Positions 46,897 through 55,609 of a stretch of DNA of 64,000 nt are shown here, piece after piece. The translations under genes and the position numbers were made by a program. Origin of the DNA: Variovorax guangxiensis (GTDB lineage: Bacteria; Pseudomonadota; Gammaproteobacteria; Burkholderiales; Burkholderiaceae_C); NCBI RefSeq assembly GCF_003952165.1, contig NZ_RXFT01000003.1:248001-312000 (forward strand), given 5' to 3'. Positions within the stretch are counted from its first letter, which is position 1. Every line of letters begins with the position of its first letter. The notes below the pieces were generated by a model. It did not search any database, had not been told where the DNA came from, and worked only from the letters and a program-made list of their open reading frames with translations.

Positions 46897-47880
46897 TCAG
46901 CGCTGCGGCTGGGTGCCGACGAGATAGGACCACAGCGCATCGGCCGTGCGCTTGGGCTGCAGGGTGTCGGCCGCCTTCAGCGCGGCGCGGCCGGCGCCGG
47001 CCTTGAGCGGAGCCGGCGTGCCGGGGCGTTCCCGGTACGCGCGGATCTCCATGGTCGCCTCCAGGCTGTCGATCTCCGGCGGCAGCGCGCTCACCAGCTT
47101 GCGCGCCTTGATCTCCTTGCGCACCGCGCTCTGCGGCAGGAAGGCGATGCCGTGCCCTTCGAGCGCCATCACCTTCAGGCCCTCGGCCATGTCGGTCTCG
47201 TAGACCCGGTCGAGGTGGATGGCGGTGCCCGATTCCTTCAGCAGCTGGTCGACCACGCGGCCCAGGTAGGCGCCCGGCGCATAGCCCAGGTACGGGAGCG
47301 GCTGGCCCGGGCGGCCCGGCAGGCGGTAGCGCGGCGCGCCCTCGGCGTCGGCCTTGACCCAGGGAGCGACGGTTTCCTGGCCGAGGCTGACCATCTCGTA
47401 CTTGTTGGCGTCGAGCTGCAGCGGCTGCGAGGGGTGGTGGTAGGCGATCAGCAGGTCGCAGCTGCCTTCGACGAGGCGCAGCACCGCGTCATGCACGTTG
47501 AGCGCGATCAGCCGGCTCTTGATGGGCCCGAAATGCTCCCTGAGGCTGGTCACCCAAGAGGGAAAGAAGGTGAAGGCCAGCGTGTGCGGCACCGCGATCT
47601 CGATCACGTCCTGCCCGGCGGCCGAGTGGCCGCGCAGCATGGCGCGGGTGCTCTGCAGCGACTGCAGCATCTCGATGGCCTGGCTGTAGAGCGTCTGGCC
47701 CGCGGGCGTGAGCCGGGTCGGGTACGAGCTCCGGTCCACCAGGTCGGTGCCGGCCCAGCCTTCGAGCGCCTGGATGCGGCGGGAGAACGCCGGCTGCGTC
47801 ACGTGCCTCAACTGGGCCGAGCGGCTGAAGCTGCGGGTTTCCGCAAGGCTGATGAAGTCTTCGAGCCACTTTGTTTCCAT
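46897..47880 (-). CDS. LysR family regulator, HypT/YjiE-like
   Basis: A 327-residue LysR protein beginning METKWLEDFISLAETRSFSRSAQ, then HVTQPAFSRRIQALEGWAGTDLVDR. The start ETKWLxDF and the tryptophan in the DNA-binding domain are typical of the HypT (YjiE/QseD) subgroup, whose E. coli member responds to hypochlorite. Whether this one does so cannot be told. It diverges from an amidase gene with 61 bases between. Confidence 0.9.
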   Translation of the reverse strand: METKWLEDFISLAETRSFSRSAQLRHVTQPAFSRRIQALEGWAGTDLVDRSSYPTRLTPAGQTLYSQAIEMLQSLQSTRAMLRGHSAAGQDVIEIAVPHTLAFTFFPSWVTSLREHFGPIKSRLIALNVHDAVLRLVEGSCDLLIAYHHPSQPLQLDANKYEMVSLGQETVAPWVKADAEGAPRYRLPGRPGQPLPYLGYAPGAYLGRVVDQLLKESGTAIHLDRVYETDMAEGLKVMALEGHGIAFLPQSAVRKEIKARKLVSALPPEIDSLEATMEIRAYRERPGTPAPLKAGAGRAALKAADTLQPKRTADALWSYLVGTQPQR

Positions 47881-47941
47881 ACGCGGCGATTATGCGAGCG
47901 CCGCGCCATACTGGGCGCCCCCTCCTTTTCCCTCATCCGCC

Positions 47942-49384
47942 ATGCCTCAAGCCGACCTGCTCGACCTCAGCGCCACCGAACTCTCCCGCCGCATCGCCGC
48001 GCGCGAGGTGTCCTGCCGGGAACTGATGCAGGCCTCGCTGGCCCGCATCGAGGCGCTGAACCCGCGCTTCAACGCCATCGTGTCGCTGCGCGATCCGCAG
48101 CAGTCGCTGGCCGAGGCGGACGAGCGCGACGCCGAGCTGGCACGTGGCGAACGGCGCGGCTGGATGCACGGCTTTCCGCTGGCAGTGAAGGACCTGAGCC
48201 ATGCGGCCGGCCTGCCGACCTCCATGGGCTCGCCGCTGTCGCCGCGCTCCGCCGCCCGCGCAGACAGCCTGCACGTGGCGCGCGCCAGGGTCGCCGGCGC
48301 CATCGTCATCGGCAAGACCAACACGCCCGAGTTCGGGCTCGGCTCGCACACCTACAACCCGGTGTTCGGCATCACCCGCAACGCCTACGCGCCCGAGCGC
48401 AGCGCGGGCGGCAGCAGCGGCGGTGCGGCCGTGGCGCTGGCCCTGGGCATCCTGCCCGTGGCCGACGGCAGCGACATGATGGGGTCGCTTCGCAACCCGG
48501 CCGCCTTCAACAACGTGATCGGCATGCGCCCCTCGCGCGGACGCGTGCCGGGCAACCCCGACGAGGAACTCTTCTTCCAGCAGCTGGGCTGCGAAGGTCC
48601 GATGGCGCGCACGGTGGAAGACGCGGCGCGGCTGCTGGCCGTGCAGGCGGGCTTCGACGCGCGCGTGCCGCTGTCGTCGCCGCATGCCCTGCCCTCGCCC
48701 GACGAACTGCGGCTGGAGGGCGACGGCAAGGGCCTGCGCATCGGCTGGCTCGGCAGCATCTGGCCCGACCTGCCGCTGGAAGCCGGCATCCGCGAACTCG
48801 GCGAGAAGGCACTCGGCACCTTCCGCGACATCGGCTGCGAGGTCGAGCCCTGCACGCTCGACGTGCCTCGCGAGCACAACTGGAGCGCCTGGCTGCGACT
48901 GCGGCAGCTGCTGGTGGGCGGCAAGCTGGGCGCCTACCTGAGCGATCCGAAGCTGTTCGCGCAGCTCAAGCCCGAGGCGCAATGGGAGATCGAGCAGAGC
49001 CGGCACCTCGACGCGGCCTCGCTCTACCAGGCTTCGGTGTACCGCTCGAACGTGTACCGTGCCTTTCTCAAGCTCTTCGAGCGCTTCGACTTCGTGCTGG
49101 CGCCGACGGCGCAGGTCTTTCCCTTCGACGCCGAGTTGCACTGGCCTTCCGAAGTGGCCGGCGTGAAGAGCGACACCTATCACCGCTGGATGGAGATCGT
49201 CACGCCCTTCACGCTGGCAGGGCTTCCGACGCTCAACGTGCGCGCGGGTTTCGGCGAAGGCGGGCTGCCGATGGGACTGCAGCTGGCGGGGCCGATCCAT
49301 TCGGACCTCGAGGTGCTGCGGCTCGGGCATGCGTATGACCAGGCATGCAGCTGGGCGGCGCGCCGCCCCTCGGTATTGGCTTGA
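47942..49384 (+). CDS. Amidase signature family protein
   Basis: A 480-residue amidase with the complete Ser-cisSer-Lys triad: Lys83 (LAVKDLSHAAG), Ser158 in SAGGSSGGAAVAL and Ser182 in GSDMMGSLRNPAAFN. It hydrolyses an amide to acid and ammonia; the substrate is unknown. The ATG at 47942 is used, because upstream codons belong to the intergenic region shared with the divergent LysR gene, a likely regulator. Confidence 0.93.
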   Translation: MPQADLLDLSATELSRRIAAREVSCRELMQASLARIEALNPRFNAIVSLRDPQQSLAEADERDAELARGERRGWMHGFPLAVKDLSHAAGLPTSMGSPLSPRSAARADSLHVARARVAGAIVIGKTNTPEFGLGSHTYNPVFGITRNAYAPERSAGGSSGGAAVALALGILPVADGSDMMGSLRNPAAFNNVIGMRPSRGRVPGNPDEELFFQQLGCEGPMARTVEDAARLLAVQAGFDARVPLSSPHALPSPDELRLEGDGKGLRIGWLGSIWPDLPLEAGIRELGEKALGTFRDIGCEVEPCTLDVPREHNWSAWLRLRQLLVGGKLGAYLSDPKLFAQLKPEAQWEIEQSRHLDAASLYQASVYRSNVYRAFLKLFERFDFVLAPTAQVFPFDAELHWPSEVAGVKSDTYHRWMEIVTPFTLAGLPTLNVRAGFGEGGLPMGLQLAGPIHSDLEVLRLGHAYDQACSWAARRPSVLA

Positions 49385-49409
49385 CTCCCTCCCCCGGCGG
49401 GGGAAGGAG
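49385..49409. terminator. Hairpin between convergent genes
   Basis: CTCCCTCCCCC and GGGGGAAGGAG form an imperfect stem in the 33-base gap between the amidase gene and the convergent dehydrogenase gene. There is no T-run. It may stop transcription from both sides. Confidence 0.4.
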
Positions 49410-49417
49410 CAGATGCA

Positions 49418-50356
49418 TCAGATCGGCGTGACGACGCCGCGCCCCGCGAAGTGCCCTTCGGCATTCGCGAGGAAGTGGTCCACCGACTTCTGCGTCGCCT
49501 CGGGCGACCAGCCCGCCATGTGCGGCGTGAGCAGCACGTTGTCCAGCCCGATCAGCGGCTCGGGCCGCTTCGGCTCGCTCTCGTACACGTCGAGGCCTGC
49601 ACCGGCGATGCGGTTCTCGCGCAGCGCCGCGGCCAGCGCCTCGGTGTCGACCACGCTGCCGCGGCCGATGCTCACCAGGTAGCCCCGCGGCCCCAGCGCG
49701 TCGAGCACTTCGGCATTGACCAGGTGCTTCGTCGCCGGTCCGCCCGGCGCGGCCAGCACGAGGAAGTCGGCCCATGCGGCGAGCGACTTCAGGTCGTCGA
49801 AGTAGCGCTGCGCCGCGCCCTCCTTCGGCTTGCGGTTGTGATAGCCCACTTCCATGTCGAAGGCCGCGGCGCGCTTGGCGATCTTCTGGCCGATGGTGCC
49901 CATGCCCAGGATGCCCAGCTTCTTGCCCGACACGTTCGGCGGCTGCGGAATCGCTTCGCGCCACACGCCTTCGCGGCACAGCCGGTCGAGCTTGCGGAAC
50001 TCACGCACGATGCCGATCAAGAGGCCGAAGGCGTGGTCGGCCACGCAGTCGTCGTTGGTGCCGGCACCGTTGGCGGTCGCGATGCCGCGGGCGCGCGTCA
50101 CCTCGAGCGGCACGCCTTCGTAGCCCGCGCCCATGCAGCAGACCAGCTCCAGCGCGGGCATCGCGTCGATCTCCTCGGGCGTGATGCCGATCACGCCGAT
50201 GGTCAGCACCGCGCGGAACTTCCTGCCGTGCTGGGCAATGGCAGCCGCGCGCTGCCCGGGGTCGAAGGCGTAGGTCATGTCGTAGACCTCGGCGATCTGG
50301 GCCTGGTGGGCGCTCGAGAGGCTGTTGAGCACCAGCAGGGGGATCTTGTTCGACAC
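49418..50356 (-). CDS. 2-hydroxyacid dehydrogenase (glyoxylate/hydroxypyruvate reductase type)
   Basis: A 312-residue D-isomer specific 2-hydroxyacid dehydrogenase. The NAD(P) motif is LGILGMGTIGQKIAKR, followed by HNRKPKEG, where the arginine and lysine suggest NADPH preference. Catalytic residues lie in SIGRGSVVDTEAL (Arg region), AGAGLDVYESEP (Glu) and LLTPHMAGWS (His). It reduces 2-oxoacids such as glyoxylate or hydroxypyruvate. It stands 46 bases behind the ABC exporter gene and could be co-transcribed with it. Confidence 0.93.
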   Translation of the reverse strand: MSNKIPLLVLNSLSSAHQAQIAEVYDMTYAFDPGQRAAAIAQHGRKFRAVLTIGVIGITPEEIDAMPALELVCCMGAGYEGVPLEVTRARGIATANGAGTNDDCVADHAFGLLIGIVREFRKLDRLCREGVWREAIPQPPNVSGKKLGILGMGTIGQKIAKRAAAFDMEVGYHNRKPKEGAAQRYFDDLKSLAAWADFLVLAAPGGPATKHLVNAEVLDALGPRGYLVSIGRGSVVDTEALAAALRENRIAGAGLDVYESEPKRPEPLIGLDNVLLTPHMAGWSPEATQKSVDHFLANAEGHFAGRGVVTPI

Positions 50357-50402
50357 GTCTGAACTCCTGGAATCGATAAAAAATAAGGAACGGATGATCG
50401 CG

Positions 50403-52256
50403 CTACATCAGCGGTCCTGCTTCGCTCTTCTGCAAAGCCCACATCTGCGCGTAGCGCCCCTGCTTCGCGAGCAACTGCGCATGCGTGCCGCGCTCGACGA
50501 TCACGCCGCTTTCGAGCACCAGGATCTCGTGCGCATCGACCACCGTCGACAGCCGGTGCGCAATGACCAGCGTGGTCTTGCCCTGCGCGGCATTCTTGAG
50601 TTCGGACTGGATGGCGCGCTCGTTGGCCGAGTCGAGTGCCGAGGTGGCCTCGTCGAAAATCACGATCGGCGGGTTCTTCAGCAGCGTGCGCGCGATGGCC
50701 ACGCGCTGCTTCTCGCCGCCCGAGAGCTTCAGGCCGCGCTCGCCCACCGTCGTTTCGTAGCCCTTGGGCGTGGCCACGATGAAGTCGTGGATGCGCGCGG
50801 CGCGGGCGGCGGCTTCCACCTCTTCACGCGTGGCGCCGGGGCGGCCGTACGCGATGTTGTATTCGACGGTGTCGTTGAAGAGCACCGTGTCCTGCGGAAC
50901 GATGCCGATGGCCTTGCGCACGCTCGACTGCGTCACTTCGCGGATGTCCTCGCCGCCGATGGTGATGCGACCTTGCTGCACGTCATAGAAGCGGTACAGC
51001 AGCCGCGCCAGCGTCGACTTCCCCGAGCCCGAGGGGCCGACCACAGCCACCGTCTTGCCGGCCGGGATCTCGAAGCTCACGTGCTTGAGGATGGGCCGGG
51101 CAGGCTCGTAGGCGAAGCTCACGTCCTCGAAGCGCACCGTGGCGTCGGCGCCGGCCAGCGGCTGCGAGCCGGGCGCATCGCGCACCTCGCGCTCCTTTTC
51201 CATCAGCACGAACATCTTGTCGAGGTCGGTCAGGCTCTGCTTGATCTCGCGGTAGATCACGCCCAGGAAATTGAGCGGAATGTAGAGCTGGATCATGAAG
51301 GCGTTGACCATCACCAGGTCGCCCAGCGTCATGCGCCCGTCGACCACGCCCGAGGTCGCGCGCCACAGCATCAGCACCAGGCTGATGGCGATCAGCGCCT
51401 GCTGGCCGGTGTTGAGCATGCTCAGCGTGCGCTGGCTCTTGATGGCGGCCTTGCGGTAGCGGTCGAGGCTGGCGTCGTAGCGGCCGGCCTCGAAGTCCTC
51501 GTTGTTGAAGTACTTGACGGTCTCGTAGTTCAGGAGCGAATCGACCGCGCGGCTCTGCGCCACCGAGTCGAGCTCGTTCATGGTCTTGCGGAACTTCGTG
51601 CGCCACTCGGTCACGGTGACGGTGAAGACGATGTACAGCACCAGCGCCGCCACCGTGATCCACACGAAGAAGGCGTCGAACTTCACGCCCAGGATGGTGA
51701 GCACCAGCACCAGCTCGATGATGGTGGGCACGATGCTGTAGAGCGACATCGAGATCAGCGAATGCACGCCGCGCGTGCCGCGCTCGATGTCGCGCGTCAT
51801 GCCGCCGGTCTGGCGCTCCAGGTGAAAGCGCAGGCTCAGCGAATGCAGGTGGCGGAACACCTCCAGCGCGATCTGCCGGGCCGTGCCCTCGGTGGCCTTG
51901 GCGAAGATCAGCTCGCGCAGTTCGCTGAACAGCGAGGTCGAGAAGCGCAGCAGCCCGTAGGCCAGCAGCAGCCCGATGGGCACGATGAGCAGCGCCTGGG
52001 CCAAGTCCGGAGCACCGGGCTTGGGCGTCATCGTGTCGACCAGGTTCTTCAGCAGCACCGGCACGCCGACGTTGGCCACCTTGGCGCCGACCATGAAGGC
52101 CAGCGCGGCGAGCACGCGCCACTTGTACTGCCAGAGATAGGGGAACAGCCGGCGCAGGGTCGCCCAGTCGGAGCGATCGCCTGCGGGTGCCGGCGCCTGG
52201 CCGCCGGCGGCGTGGGAGGAAGGAAGGGCTTCGCCGCTGCGGCGCATGGGGGACAA
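50403..52256 (-). CDS. Atm1-type ABC exporter (fused permease and ATPase)
   Basis: A 617-residue half-transporter: six membrane helices in the first 320 residues, then an ATPase domain with Walker [10 protein letters not shown], signature LSGGEKQR and Walker B IVIFDEATSA. The stretch LLNYETVKYFNNEDFEAGRYD is characteristic of the Atm1/HMT group, whose members export glutathione-linked or metal compounds and act as homodimers. The thioesterase gene starts 32 bases away on the other strand. The N-terminal 25 residues look disordered. Confidence 0.94.
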   Translation of the reverse strand: MSPMRRSGEALPSSHAAGGQAPAPAGDRSDWATLRRLFPYLWQYKWRVLAALAFMVGAKVANVGVPVLLKNLVDTMTPKPGAPDLAQALLIVPIGLLLAYGLLRFSTSLFSELRELIFAKATEGTARQIALEVFRHLHSLSLRFHLERQTGGMTRDIERGTRGVHSLISMSLYSIVPTIIELVLVLTILGVKFDAFFVWITVAALVLYIVFTVTVTEWRTKFRKTMNELDSVAQSRAVDSLLNYETVKYFNNEDFEAGRYDASLDRYRKAAIKSQRTLSMLNTGQQALIAISLVLMLWRATSGVVDGRMTLGDLVMVNAFMIQLYIPLNFLGVIYREIKQSLTDLDKMFVLMEKEREVRDAPGSQPLAGADATVRFEDVSFAYEPARPILKHVSFEIPAGKTVAVVGPSGSGKSTLARLLYRFYDVQQGRITIGGEDIREVTQSSVRKAIGIVPQDTVLFNDTVEYNIAYGRPGATREEVEAAARAARIHDFIVATPKGYETTVGERGLKLSGGEKQRVAIARTLLKNPPIVIFDEATSALDSANERAIQSELKNAAQGKTTLVIAHRLSTVVDAHEILVLESGVIVERGTHAQLLAKQGRYAQMWALQKSEAGPLM

Positions 52257-52288
52257 TCGTGGTTGCTTGTTTGTTCCAGATTGTGCCC

Positions 52289-52723
52289 ATGTCAGATACT
52301 TCCAGTGCCGCCTCCACGGCCGCCGCCACCCTCAAGAGCCTGCCCACCGACATGGAGCTGGTGCTCAAGGTCATTCCGATGCCGGCGGACTGCAACGCCA
52401 ACGGCGACATCTTCGGCGGCTGGGTCATGGCCCAGTGCGACCTGGCCGGCTCCGTCATCCCCGCGCGCTACGCCAAGGGCCGGCAGGCCACGGTGGCGGT
52501 CAACGAGTTCATCTTCAAGCAGCCGGTGCGCCTGGGCGACATCCTGTCGTTCTATTCGAAGCTGGTGCGCATCGGCCGCACGTCGGTCACGGTCATGGTC
52601 GAAGTCTTCGCCGAGCGCTTCCGCGCGCAGGGCGAGTACATCAAGGTGACGCAGGCCACCTTCACCTACGTGGCCATCGACGACAACGGCCGTCCGAGGC
52701 CGATCGAGAAACCGGACGCCTGA
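52289..52723 (+). CDS. Acyl-CoA thioesterase, YciA-like hotdog fold
   Basis: A 144-residue single hotdog domain: IPMPADCNANGDIFGGWVMAQ with the catalytic aspartate in NGDIFGG, and VNEFIFKQPVRLGDILSFYS. YciA-type enzymes hydrolyse a range of acyl-CoAs. The ATG at 52289 is preceded by the short region shared with the divergent ABC exporter gene. A long palindrome behind the stop probably ends its transcript. Confidence 0.93.
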   Translation: MSDTSSAASTAAATLKSLPTDMELVLKVIPMPADCNANGDIFGGWVMAQCDLAGSVIPARYAKGRQATVAVNEFIFKQPVRLGDILSFYSKLVRIGRTSVTVMVEVFAERFRAQGEYIKVTQATFTYVAIDDNGRPRPIEKPDA

Positions 52724-52740
52724 TTCGCGGCTGAAGGGGC

Positions 52741-52871
52741 CGGACAGCCGAACGCAGAGGGCGCGAAGGTTTCGCGAAGGACGCGAAAGAAAAACCAGAT
52801 TTCTTTGGATTTCTTTGGATTTCTTCTGCGATCTCTGCGGAACCTTCGCGCCCTCTGCGTTCGGCTGTCCG
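52741..52871. repeat. Long palindrome, copy 2 of a dispersed element
   Basis: The left arm starts CGGACAGCCGAACGCAGAGG and the right arm ends in its inverse at 52871; roughly 40 bases of each arm pair. The centre contains a short direct repeat of TTTCTTTGGA units. The arms match those of the element at 36730-36840. Here it sits between two convergent genes and can serve as a bidirectional terminator. Confidence 0.88.
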
Positions 52872-52884
52872 CTCCCCCGAAACC

Positions 52885-54138
52885 TCAAACCCCAGGGTCG
52901 CGCACCCGCTCGAAACGTTCGAACTCGCGGTTGACCCACCGCCCGTCGCGCCGCTCCACACGGCGGATGTACACCGTCTGCACGATGTCGCGGGTGTGGG
53001 CATCGATCTCGACAGGCCCGCGCGGGCTTTCGAGCTTCAGCCCGCGGAACGCATCCACCAGCCGCTCCCCGCCCGCGTTGCCGCGTGCGACGGGCGAGGC
53101 CATCGCGGCGTCGATGGCCTCCAGCGCGTCGTGCGCCGCGACCGCGAAATAGCCGGGCCGCAGATGGCTGCCGTATTCGGTCTCGAAGACGCCGGTGAAG
53201 CGCCGGTTGGCCGGCGAGTCGTGGGCGAAGGAATAGTGGTGGCTGGTGACGAGCCCGTCGGCCAGTTCGCCGATGCCTTCCAGGTAGTGGTCGTCGGTGG
53301 CGTCGCCCGTGGCCAGCAGGCGGATGCCGGTGTCGGCCATGCCCCGGTCGCGCCAGAACTTGAGGAAGGTGGCCGGCATCTGCCCCGAAGGCAGGAAGAA
53401 GAACACCGCCTGCGGCTTCAGTTCGCGCAGCCGCAGCATGTAGGCCGAGTAGTCCAGCGTGGCCAGCGGCACCCGCAGCATCGCGCCGATGCGGCCGCCG
53501 CCCGCGGTGAAGCCCGAGACGAAGGCGCTCTCGGCATCGACGCCCGAGGCGTAGTCGGCCACCACGGTGCAGACGTCGCGCAGCCCCTGCTGCAGCGCCC
53601 ATCGGGCCAAAGGCATCGTGACCTGCCCGATGGTGAATGACACGCGCACCGCATACGGGCAGCGCGCCGTGATGCCCGAGGACGCCGCGTTCATCACGAT
53701 CAGCGGCAGCCTGGCCTGCGTGGCGACGTTGCCGACGGCGTAGGCGTTGGAACTGAAGTCCAGGCCCGCGAGCAACTCGACGCGCTCGCTTTCCACGAGG
53801 TCGAGCGCCTGGCGGCGGGCCTGGTCGGGCGCACTGCCCGGCACGTCGCGCCGCAGCAGTTCGACCGGCCTTCCGGCGATGTGCTGGTTGTGCGCCGCGA
53901 GCCACACGGACATGCCGGCATCGAACTGCCGACCGCCGCCCGCGTAGGGGCCGGACCATGAACCGATGACGCCGATGCGCAGCGGCCGGATGCGCGCCAA
54001 GGCCAGCGAGGGGGCGGCCAGGGTGCCGGCCAGCAAACCTAAAGTACGCCTGCGAGAGATGCCGGATGCTACTTTTTCAGTAGCATCACTCGCCCGTTGG
54101 CCGGGCGTCGTGAGCGTTCTTGTCTCCTGATCTTGCAC
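52885..54138 (-). CDS. Branched-chain amino acid-type ABC receptor, Tat-exported
   Basis: A 417-residue type I periplasmic binding protein of the LivJ-like family: LRIGVIGSWSGPYAGGGRQFDAG near residue 52, then RRQALDLVESERVELLAG and a receptor core (FSSNAYAVGNVATQARLPLIVMNAASSG). The signal peptide contains SRRRTLGLLAG and ends near ALA, which fits the Tat pathway. It has no permease or ATPase genes beside it. The relatives include amide and urea receptors (AmiC type); the ligand is unknown. The N-terminal 27 residues before the twin arginine are unusually long. Confidence 0.9.
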   Translation of the reverse strand: MQDQETRTLTTPGQRASDATEKVASGISRRRTLGLLAGTLAAPSLALARIRPLRIGVIGSWSGPYAGGGRQFDAGMSVWLAAHNQHIAGRPVELLRRDVPGSAPDQARRQALDLVESERVELLAGLDFSSNAYAVGNVATQARLPLIVMNAASSGITARCPYAVRVSFTIGQVTMPLARWALQQGLRDVCTVVADYASGVDAESAFVSGFTAGGGRIGAMLRVPLATLDYSAYMLRLRELKPQAVFFFLPSGQMPATFLKFWRDRGMADTGIRLLATGDATDDHYLEGIGELADGLVTSHHYSFAHDSPANRRFTGVFETEYGSHLRPGYFAVAAHDALEAIDAAMASPVARGNAGGERLVDAFRGLKLESPRGPVEIDAHTRDIVQTVYIRRVERRDGRWVNREFERFERVRDPGV

Positions 54139-54186
54139 GCCGGCCAGTGTAAGCGCGCAAGCCTCCGCAGACGACGCAGACCCTTT

Positions 54187-54951
54187 TCAGATCTTGCTGA
54201 AATCCGGCTTGCGCTTTTCCATGAAAGCGCTGAAAGCCTCCCGCGCAGCCGGTTCGCGCAGCATGCGCCCGAAGCTCGCGCCCTCCTCGCCCATGCGCTC
54301 CAGCACGGCGGGCATCTGGCCCTTCTTCAGCAGGCGCTTGGTTTCCACCAGCGCGCTCAGTGGCTTGGCCGCCAGCTTGCGCGCCTGCGCCTGGGCGATG
54401 GCGTTCGCCTCGGTCGGCGGCACCACGCGGTTGACCAGGCCCACTTCGAGCGCGGCCTCGGCCATGAAGGGTTCGCCCAGCAGAAGCGCCTCGGCGGCGC
54501 GGTGGTAGCCCAGCATCTGCGGCACCAGCAGGCTCGAAGCCGCCTCGGGGCACAGGCCCAGGTTCACGAAGGGCATCGAGAAGGCGGCGTTGTCGCCCGC
54601 GTAGACGAGGTCGCAGTGGAACAGCATCGTGGTGCCGATGCCGACGGCCGGACCGCACACCGAAGCGACGAGCGGCTTGGGAAAGGTCGCGATGCCCCGA
54701 AGGAAGCGGAACACCGGCGATTCCTGCGTGGCCGGCGGTGCATTGAGGAAGTCGCCGATGTCGTTGCCCGCGCTGAAGATCGTCGGGTCGCCCTGGATCA
54801 GCACGCAGCGCACGGCCGCATCGGTTTCGGCTGTGGCGAGTGCGTCGGCCAGTTCGGCGTACATGCCGCTGGTGATCGAGTTCTTCTTGTCGACGCGGTT
54901 GAAGGTGATGGTCATCACACCGGCTTCGGTGTGGACGAGGATGTCGCTCAT
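54187..54951 (-). CDS. Enoyl-CoA hydratase family protein
   Basis: A 254-residue crotonase-fold protein with TIFSAGNDIGDFLNAPP and CGPAVGIGTTMLFHCDLVYA at the oxyanion hole, and FVNLGLCPEAASSLLVP with a glutamate in the catalytic region. It is the last gene of the leftward beta-oxidation cluster. The ATG at 54951 has AAGGATCTTTCT before it, a weak ribosome site. Confidence 0.93.
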   Translation of the reverse strand: MSDILVHTEAGVMTITFNRVDKKNSITSGMYAELADALATAETDAAVRCVLIQGDPTIFSAGNDIGDFLNAPPATQESPVFRFLRGIATFPKPLVASVCGPAVGIGTTMLFHCDLVYAGDNAAFSMPFVNLGLCPEAASSLLVPQMLGYHRAAEALLLGEPFMAEAALEVGLVNRVVPPTEANAIAQAQARKLAAKPLSALVETKRLLKKGQMPAVLERMGEEGASFGRMLREPAAREAFSAFMEKRKPDFSKI

Positions 54952-54986
54952 AGAAAGATCCTTGAATGAAACGGGTGGTGCCGCCC

Positions 54987-55583
54987 TCAGGCGGCGTCGA
55001 GTGCTTCGCGTACGAAATCGAGCCGGTCCTGGCCCCAGAACATTTCGTCGCCGACGAACATGGTGGGCGCGCCGAACACGCCTCGCTCCACGGCTTCCTG
55101 GGTGACGGCCTTGAGCCGGTCCTTGGTTTCCTGCGCACCGGCCAGCGCGAGCAGCGCGGGCGCGTCGAAGCCCGCATTCTGCAAGACGGCGCCGACGGTC
55201 GCCGGGTCGTTCATGTTCCGGGGCTCCACCCACATCGCATGGTAGACCGCGTCCACATACGCGCCGAAGCGCTCGGGCTCCTTCATCTGGATGCCGGTGG
55301 CGCCGCGCATCAGCAGCAGCGTGTTGATCGGGAAGTGCGGGTTGTGCGCGAAGGGCACGCCGTAGCGCTTCGCGAAGCGCTGGAGGTCCGTCGTCATGTA
55401 CGGTCCCTTGGGCTTGATCTCGGCCGGCGAATGGTTGCCGGTGGCCTGGAACACGCCGCCGAGCAGCATGGGCTTCCACACCAGCTGCGCGCCGGTGTCG
55501 GCGCACACGTGTGGCAGCTGCGTCGCGGCCAGGTAGGCGGCGGGGCTGCCGAAGTCGAAATAGAAGTCGACGGATTTCGTCAT
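54987..55583 (-). CDS. 2-hydroxychromene-2-carboxylate isomerase family (kappa GST-like)
   Basis: A 198-residue DsbA-fold protein: VDFYFDFGSPAAYLAATQLP at the start with the catalytic serine of the kappa class, HNPHFPINTLLLMRGA in the middle and GVFGAPTMFVGDEMFWGQDRLDFV at the end. The name comes from the naphthalene pathway, but most relatives are glutathione-dependent enzymes of unknown substrate. The ATG at 55583 has AAGGAGAC upstream. It lies in the beta-oxidation cluster. Confidence 0.93.
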   Translation of the reverse strand: MTKSVDFYFDFGSPAAYLAATQLPHVCADTGAQLVWKPMLLGGVFQATGNHSPAEIKPKGPYMTTDLQRFAKRYGVPFAHNPHFPINTLLLMRGATGIQMKEPERFGAYVDAVYHAMWVEPRNMNDPATVGAVLQNAGFDAPALLALAGAQETKDRLKAVTQEAVERGVFGAPTMFVGDEMFWGQDRLDFVREALDAA

Positions 55584-55609
55584 TGCTCTTGTCTCCTTCC
55601 TGGAATTCT

